Below, one piece after another: positions 26,304-32,452 of a stretch of 32,452 bases of DNA. Location: positions 1 through 32,452 of the forward strand of contig JAAUQE010000008.1 in the NCBI GenBank assembly GCA_012032425.1, read 5' to 3'. The position numbers were made by a program, and so were the translations under genes. A model generated the notes under the pieces. The model was not told the DNA's origin and made no database searches. It was given only the letters and a program-made list of their open reading frames with translations. Each line of letters opens with the position of its first letter. Within the stretch, counting starts at the first letter, position 1. Origin of the DNA: Leptolyngbya sp. RL_3_1 (GTDB lineage Bacteria; Cyanobacteriota; Cyanobacteriia; Phormidesmidales; Phormidesmidaceae).

Positions 26304-26576
26304 AGCGGTGGTACAAATCCCATGGAGGCCCACGGCCACTAAAAGGGCACTCTGCAAGGTCCAAACACCCTCAGCAAAGAGGTTGATGCGGTGGATGTTT
26401 TGCTGGGCTTCGGCGGCGAACAATGCGGGCATTTCGGGGGAGTTGGCGGCGATCGCGGCGAAATTGTCGTAGGCCACCTGTAGGGCATCCCAGTCAATCA
26501 GGGCGTAGTAGCCGAAGATGGCGACTCCGACCATGCCGAGGATAATCACGAGGTAGAGGGGTATCAGTTTGAGCAT
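26295..26576 (-). CDS. Small two-helix membrane protein, translationally coupled to sufR
   Basis: 93 residues with an N-terminal membrane helix (LIPLYLVIILGMVGVAIFGYY), a polar middle (QQNIHRINLFAEGVW) and a second helix (LQSALLVAVGLHGI). Its ATG at 26576 overlaps the last codons of sufR (stop 26564-26566) in another frame, so it is read from the same mRNA and probably depends on sufR translation. A longer reading upstream inside sufR is open, but the family-like start is MLKLIPLY. The function is unknown. Control by SufR autoregulation would make it responsive to Fe-S status or oxidative stress, which is inference. Confidence 0.65.
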   Translation of the reverse strand: MLKLIPLYLVIILGMVGVAIFGYYALIDWDALQVAYDNFAAIAANSPEMPALFAAEAQQNIHRINLFAEGVWTLQSALLVAVGLHGICTTANR

Positions 26577-27229
26577 TGGGATTCTGGCTGAATCAGATAG
26601 CCACATTGGTGTTCCCCTTCCGCCAACCAATGGGTGCGCTCCACCGAGCAATCGGGCAGGGCCATGCGAAACATTTCGAGTTCATGGCCGCAGACGCTGG
26701 GGAAGGATTCGGCGATCGTTGAAATGGCGCAGTTAAATTCTGTGATGATATAGCCCGACAGGGTGGTGTCCTGATCGGCATCCACCGGATGCCACTCGGC
26801 CATATAGCCCTCCGCCTGACGCAACTGCACCAACCGCTGCACCCGCTCCAATATTGGCCCCTGCCCCACCTGCTGCCGGTAAGTTTCGGCTTTGCGCTGC
26901 CATTGCTTCTGCAAAATATCGATGACCTGTTCTTGGCCCACGGTTTCCGCCAGGGTATTGAGCAGCGAGAGGGCAAACTCGTCGTACTGAGCGGGGAGGC
27001 GATCGCGCCCCTTACGACTCAGGGTGTACAAATAGTTGGGCCGCCCCATACCTTCGCGAGCAATGCGATGGTCAATCAGCTCCTCTGCCGAGAGATCCTT
27101 GAGATGGCGGCGAATGGCTTGGGTACTGACATCCAAATGTTCTGCTAATGCTTGGGCCGTCGCCTCACCCTGCTTGAGCAGGTAATGCAGAATATCCTCT
27201 TTGGTAGACGGCGGCTGGAGAGAAGTCAT
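26564..27229 (-). CDS. sufR: SufR, Fe-S-cluster-sensing transcriptional repressor of suf
   Basis: 221 residues. The N-terminal winged helix (about 10-60, with STKEDILHYLLKQG and STQAIRRHLKDL) binds DNA. The C-terminal part has four cysteines, C167, C180, C194 and C209, in exact C-X12-C-X13-C-X14-C spacing, the SufR signature for Fe-S cluster ligation. With its cluster the protein represses the suf operon and itself; loss of the cluster derepresses. It is divergent from ftrC-sufBCDS, and both transcription units share two CAAC-N6-GTTG operators in the gap. ATG 27229 is preferred over TTG 27235. Confidence 0.95.
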   Translation of the reverse strand: MTSLQPPSTKEDILHYLLKQGEATAQALAEHLDVSTQAIRRHLKDLSAEELIDHRIAREGMGRPNYLYTLSRKGRDRLPAQYDEFALSLLNTLAETVGQEQVIDILQKQWQRKAETYRQQVGQGPILERVQRLVQLRQAEGYMAEWHPVDADQDTTLSGYIITEFNCAISTIAESFPSVCGHELEMFRMALPDCSVERTHWLAEGEHQCGYLIQPESQCSN

Positions 27230-27289
27230 CGGCAAACCACGGAATAAATGTCGGCAGGCAGGCCCAGATCAGACCGCCACCGACTTTGA

Positions 27290-27303
27290 CAACCTTGATG
27301 TTG
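27290..27303. promoter_or_regulatory. SufR operator 1 (CAAC-N6-GTTG)
   Basis: CAAC-CTTGAT-GTTG is a perfect match to the inverted repeat known as the SufR binding site in Synechocystis. It lies 61 bases upstream of the sufR start. Confidence 0.85.
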
Positions 27304-27328
27304 CTAAAGTATTCTAATGAAGGTTAGG

Positions 27329-27342
27329 CAACGTACATGTTG
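27329..27342. promoter_or_regulatory. SufR operator 2 (CAAC-N6-GTTG)
   Basis: CAAC-GTACAT-GTTG is a second perfect site, 39 bases from the first. A TATAAA sequence (27351-27356) nine bases further on could be the -10 element of the rightward ftrC-suf promoter; SufR bound here would overlap it. Confidence 0.85.
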
Positions 27343-27392
27343 CTTTAATTATAAAATTACCGGGTTGATACGCCACCGTACATAGGGGTCTG

Positions 27393-27749
27393 ATGAGCGA
27401 AGCTAACAACCAAGCCACCGAAAAGAATCTGGAACTGATGCGTAACTTCTCCCAGAGTTATGCCAAGCGCACCGGCACCTACTTTTGTGCAGACCTGGGG
27501 GTGACGGCGGTGGTGATCGAAGGGTTGGCCAAGCATAAAGATGACCTGGGTGCGCCCCTCTGTCCCTGTCGCCACTACGAAGACAAGGAAGCCGAGGTCA
27601 AGGCTGCTTTTTGGAACTGCCCCTGCGTGCCCATGCAGGAACGCAAAGAATGCCACTGCATGTTATTCCTCACCGAAGACAATGCCTTCGCTGGCGACAA
27701 GCAAGACATTGATTTCGACACCATTCGCTCTGAGACCAATAAGTATTAG
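27393..27749 (+). CDS. ftrC: Ferredoxin:thioredoxin reductase catalytic (beta) chain
   Basis: 118 residues. The protein takes electrons from ferredoxin and reduces thioredoxin through a 4Fe-4S cluster and an adjacent disulfide. All catalytic cysteines are present as CPC (57-59), CPC (76-78) and CHC (87-89) with spacings of 16 and 8 residues, exactly the family pattern, in CPCRHYEDK, NCPCVPMQERKECHCMLFL. GGGG lies before the ATG. It is the first gene to the right of the SufR operators and precedes sufB by 100 bases, so it is probably controlled with the suf genes. The partner variable chain (ftrV) is not in the window. Confidence 0.95.
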   Translation: MSEANNQATEKNLELMRNFSQSYAKRTGTYFCADLGVTAVVIEGLAKHKDDLGAPLCPCRHYEDKEAEVKAAFWNCPCVPMQERKECHCMLFLTEDNAFAGDKQDIDFDTIRSETNKY

Positions 27750-27790
27750 TGACTTGAGATTTATTGCTTTGAGCCCGTTCAAATGGGTTG

Positions 27791-27811
27791 AGATCTGCTC
27801 CGCTCAGATCT
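27791..27811. repeat. AGATCTG...CAGATCT hairpin in the ftrC-sufB gap
   Basis: A perfect 7-bp stem with a 7-base loop lies 39 bases before the sufB start; the right arm is followed by another copy of the loop motif (GCTCCG). It may modulate read-through from ftrC to sufB or mRNA processing. No T run follows. Confidence 0.4.
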
Positions 27812-27849
27812 GCTCCGTTCGCTGCCGTTGATCTATCCCCCTTGGTGCC

Positions 27850-29288
27850 ATGAGTGCTTCCGTCCAGTCCTTAGTCAGTCAGCCCTATAAGTACGGTTTC
27901 GTTACCGACATCGAAGCGGATGTAATCCCTCGGGGTCTGAGCGAAGACACCGTACGGTTGATTTCCGCCAAGAAAAACGAGCCGGAATTCATGCTGGAAT
28001 TTCGCCTTAAGGCCTATCGCAAATGGCTGACCATGGCGGAGCCCGACTGGCCCAATGTCAATTACCCGCCGATTAATTATCAAGACATCGTCTATTACTC
28101 GGCCCCCAAGCAGCCGAAGGAAAAGCTCCACAGCTTAGACGATGCTGACCCGGCCCTGCTGGAAACCTTTGAGAAACTGGGCTTGCCCCTATCTGAGCAA
28201 AAGCGGTTGGCCAACGTGGCCGTAGACGCCATTTTTGACAGCGTTTCCATCGGCACCACTTATAAAGAGAAGCTGGGGGAGCAGGGGGTGATCTTCTGCT
28301 CTATTTCCGAGGCGGTGCAGGAGCATCCTGAGCTGGTGGAAAATATCTGGGCACCGTGGTGCCGGTGGGGGATAACTACTTTGCCGCCCTCAACTCAGCG
28401 GTGTTCAGCGACGGCTCCTTTGTGTACATTCCCAAGGACACGAAATGTCCCATGGACCTGTCCACCTACTTCCGCATCAACAACGGCGACTCGGGGCAGT
28501 TTGAGCGCACCCTGATTGTGGCGGAGTCCGGCAGCTCGGTGACCTACCTGGAGGGCTGCACCGCCCCTATGTACGACAGCAATCAGCTCCATGCGGCGAT
28601 CGTCGAATTGGTGGCATTAGATAACGCCGACATCAAATATTCCACCGTGCAAAACTGGTTTGCGGGAGATGAAAACGGCAAGGGCGGCATCTATAACTTT
28701 GTGACCAAGCGCGGTCTCTGCGCCGGTAAAAATTCCAAAATCTCCTGGACCCAGGTGGAAACTGGCTCAGCGATTACCTGGAAGTACCCCAGTTGCGTGC
28801 TGGTGGGTGACAACTCGGTTGGGGAGTTCTACTCTGTGGCCCTGACCAACCACATGCAGCAGGCCGATACCGGCACCAAGATGGTCCACATCGGCAAAAA
28901 TACCCGCAGCACCATTGTTTCCAAGGGCATCTCCGCCGGGAAGTCCAAGAATAGTTATCGCGGTTTGGTGAAGGTGGGACCCAAAGCTACCGGAGCCCGC
29001 AACTATTCCCAATGTGACTCCATGCTGATTGGCGACACCTCTAATGCCAACACCTTCCCCTATATCCAGGTACAGAACCCCACCGCTCAAGTAGAGCATG
29101 AAGCCTCCACCTCCAAAATCGGTGAAGACCAACTGTTCTACTTTGCCCAGCGGGGCATTTCCCCTGAGGATGCGGTCTCGATGATCATCAGCGGCTTCTG
29201 CCGCGAGGTGTTTAACGAGCTGCCCATGGAGTTTGCGGCAGAAGCGGACAAACTGATGGCCCTGAAGCTCGAAAATGCAGTGGGCTAA
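27850..29288 (+). CDS. sufB: SufB, Fe-S cluster scaffold subunit (one frameshift)
   Basis: About 479 residues after repair, the normal length for cyanobacterial SufB. It forms the SufBC2D scaffold that assembles Fe-S clusters with sulfur delivered by SufS. Recognisable blocks are [58 protein letters not shown] and [19 protein letters not shown]; the conserved cysteines and the Glu-His-Glu segment are present. The only break is the A4 run at 28340-28343: one more A gives [16 protein letters not shown], the conserved sequence. SufB is normally indispensable in cyanobacteria, so this is almost certainly a sequence error and not a pseudogene. The aspartic-protease gene follows after six bases. 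Confidence 0.95.
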
Positions 29289-29294
29289 AGCATT

Positions 29295-29714
29295 ATGGGC
29301 ATCACCTACGCTGAAATTGAACTGATTCGGGGAGCCGACTTAGTGTTGGCAGAGGAAGGCTATTTGTCGGCAGATGATATCCGTCGCCTGAAAGTGCTAG
29401 CTCTCGTTGATACGGGCTCATCCATGCTGGTGATATCTCGTTCCCTCTCAAAACAGTTGGCATTGCGTCACGTTGATGAGGTCGATACTGAACTCGCTAA
29501 CGGCACGTTGATGCGGGCCGATGTCGTCGGTCCTGTGGAGGTACGGTTTCAGAATCGGAAAACCGTGGTGAATGCCGTGGTAGTGGAAGCCGATACCGAT
29601 GTGTTGCTGGGGGCGATTCCCATACAGGGGATGGATGTGATGGTGGACCCAAAGCGCGAGCGGCTAATCCTCAACCCCGACAGCCCCGATAAGGCTCGGA
29701 TGCTGATGAAGTAA
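29295..29714 (+). CDS. Clan AA retroviral-type aspartic protease family protein, inside the suf operon
   Basis: 139 residues. The catalytic motif is ALVDTGSSMLVIS (Asp near residue 38), followed by the second family motif VLLGAIPIQGMDVMVD and the ending RLILNP. The size matches single-domain bacterial retropepsin-like proteins, which must dimerise to form an active site. It starts six bases after sufB and ends 66 bases before sufC on the same strand, so it is cotranscribed. The standard suf operon has no such gene. The substrate is unknown; trimming or turnover of a Suf partner is only a guess. No export signal is seen. Confidence 0.8.
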   Translation: MGITYAEIELIRGADLVLAEEGYLSADDIRRLKVLALVDTGSSMLVISRSLSKQLALRHVDEVDTELANGTLMRADVVGPVEVRFQNRKTVVNAVVVEADTDVLLGAIPIQGMDVMVDPKRERLILNPDSPDKARMLMK

Positions 29715-29780
29715 GGCTTGTTTTTTGATTCTGATTTTTTGACTCTGATTGTAATAGCGGACCTGTGAATTCCCAAGGCG

Positions 29781-30581
29781 ATGATTAACGAAAACAGCGA
29801 CATCATTCTCTCGGTACGTAACCTCCACGCTACGGTGGACGGCACCGAAATCTTAAAGGGCATCAACCTAGCGGTAAAGGCGGGGGAAATTCACGCCATT
29901 ATGGGGCTGAATGGCTCGGGCAAGAGTACCTTCTCGAAGGTGCTGGCCGGTCATCCCGACTATGAGGTTACTGCCGGGGAGATCATTTTTAAGGGGCAAG
30001 ATATTGCGGAACTAGAGCCCCACGATCGCGCCACTGCCGGTATTTTCCTCGCCTTCCAATATCCCCTCGCCATCCCTGGGGTGAGCAACCGCGACTTTTT
30101 GCGGGTGGCCTTCAACGCCCATCGCAAGGCGCGCGGCGAAGCAGAGCTGGATGTTTTCGACTTTGACGATCTGATTGAAGAGAAGCTAGAAGTGGTGAAA
30201 ATGGACGCCTCCTTCTTGGATCGCAGCGTCAATGAGGGCTTCTCGGGCGGTGAAAAGAAGCGCAACGAGATTCTGCAAATGGCGCTGCTGGAGCCTACCC
30301 TGGCGATTTTGGATGAAACCGACTCGGGTCTGGATATCGACGCCCTTAAAACCGTGGCTGGCGGCGTCAACCAACTCGCCAACCCCAGCAACGCCGTGGT
30401 GATGATTACCCACTACCAGCGATTGCTGAACTACATCGTGCCGGACTTTGTGCATGTGGTGGCCGATGGGCGCATCGTCACTACCGGTGGCAAGGAGCTG
30501 GCGGAACGGCTGGAGACCGAGGGTTATGAAGATATTCTGGCGGAACATCAGGCGGAGCACAAGGTTGAGGTGGCGGCATAA
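29781..30581 (+). CDS. sufC: SufC, ATPase of the SufBC2D Fe-S assembly complex
   Basis: 266 residues. An ABC-type ATPase that is cytosolic and not part of a transporter. Walker [10 protein letters not shown] is at 42-50, the signature [10 protein letters not shown] at 154-163 and Walker [13 protein letters not shown] at 174-185; the SufC-typical long signature segment is intact. It powers conformational change of SufB-SufD during cluster assembly. AAGG lies before the ATG. The stop codon shares one base with the sufD start (TAATG), so the two are translationally coupled. Confidence 0.97.
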   Translation: MINENSDIILSVRNLHATVDGTEILKGINLAVKAGEIHAIMGLNGSGKSTFSKVLAGHPDYEVTAGEIIFKGQDIAELEPHDRATAGIFLAFQYPLAIPGVSNRDFLRVAFNAHRKARGEAELDVFDFDDLIEEKLEVVKMDASFLDRSVNEGFSGGEKKRNEILQMALLEPTLAILDETDSGLDIDALKTVAGGVNQLANPSNAVVMITHYQRLLNYIVPDFVHVVADGRIVTTGGKELAERLETEGYEDILAEHQAEHKVEVAA

Positions 30582-31963
30582 TGGCCATTCAAGTTTCCAA
30601 CTCAGAGGTGGCCGTTGCCTCTAAGTCCCAAGCCGAGCGGCAGGCGTATCTGAATGGGCTTTTGGCCACTGCCCAAGCGGCAGCGCCAGCGACCCTACCC
30701 TTCACCACCCTGAGGAATCAGGCGGCGGCGATGGTCGAAGACCGGTCCCTTGGGACCATCGCCCAAGAGCACGGCTTCCCCGATACCCGCCAGGAAGATT
30801 GGCGCTTCACCAACCTGACGCCAATGCTGTCGGTGCCCTTTCAGGCCAGCACAGTAACACCCGAGGTGGATGCCGAGACCCTCGCAGCCATTACCCTGCC
30901 CGAAGTCACCCATCGACTGGTGTTTGTGAATGGGCAATTCAGCGCGTCCCTTTCCCAACTAGAGGCTCTGCCAGAAGGGCTGATTGTTGGGAATTTAGCC
31001 CAGCTCTACGGCGAGTTGCAGACCAAGCTGAGCAATTATCTCGGCCAGTCGGCAGGGAATCGCGATGTCTTTGCCGCCCTCAATACTGTCGGCTTCCAGG
31101 ATGCAGCCATCATCTGGGTGCCCAGCAAGCAGGTGATTGCAGCGCCGATCCAGATGGTGTTCCTCTCAGTGTCTGCTGATGGGGCGGCGGCTAACCAGGC
31201 AGCCCTCAGTCAACCCCGCTGCCTAGTCGTAGCAGAATCGGGCAGCGCCATTACCCTGGTGGAAGACTTTTACGGCAGTGCGCCAACCGCCCACTTCACT
31301 AACAGCGTCACGGAGATCTGGGTGGAGGACAATGCCGAAGTGAACCATGTGCGTCTCCAACGGGAAGGGTCGGGCACGTTCCACATTGGCAAAACGGCGG
31401 TCACTCAGGGACGCGATAGCCGCTACACCTGCACGCCGATCACCACCGGAGCCCAGCTCTCTCGCCACAACCTCGAAGTCACCCAAACCGGTCCCCAGAC
31501 CGAGACGACGCTGCAAGGGCTGAGCGCGATCGCCGGCACCCAACTGGCCGACACCCACAGCATCATTGCCTTCAACCATCCCCACGGCACCGCCAATCAG
31601 CGCCATAAATGCATCGTCGATGACCGCGCCCATGCTGTCTTCAACGGCAAGATGTGGGTGCCTCGCAACGCCCAGCAAACCAACGCCAGTCAGCTCAACC
31701 GCAATCTGCTGCTGTCGGACAAGGGCCGGGTGGATACAAAACCCGAGCTGGATATTGTCGCCGATAATGTCAAGTGCGCCCACGGAGCCACCATCAGCCA
31801 ACTGGATGCCGACGAGGTGTTTTACCTCCAGAGTCGCGGCATTAGTGGTGAACAGGCCCAACAGCTTTTGATCTACGGCTTCGCCATGGAAATTATCGAC
31901 GCCATCCCCGTTGCGTCCCTGCGAGAAACCTTGACCCAGGTGATCGCGACCTGGACGCCTTAG
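30581..31963 (+). CDS. sufD: SufD, Fe-S cluster assembly scaffold partner
   Basis: 460 residues, intact. A SufB paralogue that completes the SufBC2D complex and takes part in iron entry. Family features are QEDWRFTNL near the N-terminus, VAESGSAITLVEDF, TLQGLSAIAGTQLADTHS, KCIVDDRAHAVFNGKMWV and KCAHGATISQLDADEVFYL, in which the His matches the functional histidine described for E. coli SufD. The coding start overlaps the sufC stop by one base. SufS follows after 48 bases. Confidence 0.95.
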   Translation: MAIQVSNSEVAVASKSQAERQAYLNGLLATAQAAAPATLPFTTLRNQAAAMVEDRSLGTIAQEHGFPDTRQEDWRFTNLTPMLSVPFQASTVTPEVDAETLAAITLPEVTHRLVFVNGQFSASLSQLEALPEGLIVGNLAQLYGELQTKLSNYLGQSAGNRDVFAALNTVGFQDAAIIWVPSKQVIAAPIQMVFLSVSADGAAANQAALSQPRCLVVAESGSAITLVEDFYGSAPTAHFTNSVTEIWVEDNAEVNHVRLQREGSGTFHIGKTAVTQGRDSRYTCTPITTGAQLSRHNLEVTQTGPQTETTLQGLSAIAGTQLADTHSIIAFNHPHGTANQRHKCIVDDRAHAVFNGKMWVPRNAQQTNASQLNRNLLLSDKGRVDTKPELDIVADNVKCAHGATISQLDADEVFYLQSRGISGEQAQQLLIYGFAMEIIDAIPVASLRETLTQVIATWTP

Positions 31964-32011
31964 CCTAACGTCTCTGTCCGCCCCCCTGCTCCCCCTTCGT
32001 CGCCCACCGCC

Positions 32012-32452
32012 ATGACCCTTGCCCAAGATCGCACTCAAGATCGCACCCTCGCTGCCCAGGTCCGTGCCGACTTCCCTATCCTGGCCCAGACGGTCAACGG
32101 TCATCCCTTGGTGTATTTCGACAATGCGGCCACCTCCCAAAAGCCCCGAGCGGTGCTGGAGGCGCTAAATCACTACTACGAATACGACAATGCCAATGTC
32201 CATCGGGGCGTCCATGCATTGAGTGCGCGGGCGACGGATGCCTATGAGGGGGCCAGGGATAAGGTGGCAGCCTTTGTGAATGCAGCCTCCCGCGACGAGA
32301 TTGTCTTTACCCGCAATGCCAGCGAAGCGATTAACCTGGTGGCCTATAGCTGGGGTATGAGCCAACTTCAACCGGGGATGAAATCATCCTGTCGGTGATG
32401 GAGCACCACAGCAACTTGGTGCCCTGGCAGTTGTCACCCAGCGCACCGGGGC
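32012..32452 (+). CDS. sufS: SufS cysteine desulfurase, 5' part (two frameshifts, cut by the window end)
   Basis: The first about 147 codons of a PLP-dependent cysteine desulfurase that frees sulfur from cysteine for SufB. Visible family features are [54 protein letters not shown] and, after repair, [19 protein letters not shown]. The frame breaks at the G4 run 32374-32377 (G5 gives PGDEIILS) and again near 32431-32435 (one base short before QRTG). The PLP lysine and catalytic cysteine lie beyond the window. The start follows the sufD stop by 48 bases; the ATG is followed by a small in-frame repeat of AQDRTQDRT. Confidence 0.9.

Noticed and set aside
31223-32140. 305-codon minus-strand open frame across sufD and sufS
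   Set aside because: Fully covered by two confident genes on the other strand; composition is that of a reverse-strand shadow.

Overview
The window is chromosomal DNA of a fairly GC-rich cyanobacterium. The signs are frequent HIP1-type octamers (GCGATCGC) in and between genes, a ferredoxin:thioredoxin reductase catalytic chain next to a SufR-controlled suf operon, the cyanobacterial families DUF1822 and DUF928, and many short palindromic and heptamer repeats of the cyanobacterial kind. The genus cannot be fixed from the sequence; a Leptolyngbya-like filamentous form is only a guess. I saw no rRNA, tRNA or CRISPR array.

Layout. (1) 73-8147: two large, probably secreted proteins for nucleic-acid and phosphate-ester breakdown. 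One is an ExeM/NucH-like nuclease. The other joins an endonuclease/exonuclease/phosphatase (EEP) domain, a PhoD alkaline phosphatase and RTX calcium repeats in one chain. (2) 8148-8783: non-coding DNA with decayed transposase pieces. (3) 8784-13935: an ABC exporter (-), a Tat/lipoprotein-type flavin amine oxidase (+) and a class I aminotransferase (-), separated by small inverted-repeat elements. (4) 14279-20812: a compact same-strand cluster of a sigma-like HTH protein, DUF1822, a membrane CHAT-CHASE2 protein, DUF928 and a PEP-CTERM protein, bracketed by two related MITE-like elements. This is the best candidate for a little-described system. (5) 21053-26294: a small secreted protein, a fused 5-oxoprolinase/hydantoinase A+B gene with dispersed repeats inside its reading frame, and a small membrane protein. 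(6) 26295-32452: sufR with a coupled small membrane protein on the minus strand, diverging from ftrC-sufB-(aspartic protease)-sufC-sufD-sufS across a promoter region with two perfect CAAC-N6-GTTG SufR operators.

How the genes fit together. The suf block builds Fe-S clusters under repression by the Fe-S-sensing SufR; FtrC is itself a 4Fe-4S enzyme, so its place in this operon is sensible. Region 1 looks like extracellular phosphorus scavenging. Region 4 couples a probable intracellular caspase-like protease to an extracytoplasmic sensor and to a sigma-like regulator.

Sequence quality matters here. Eight genes, including the normally indispensable sufB and sufS, are broken by about 17 single-base frameshifts. 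Most can be repaired by changing one base in a short homopolymer. I treat these as sequencing or consensus errors and report each as one gene.
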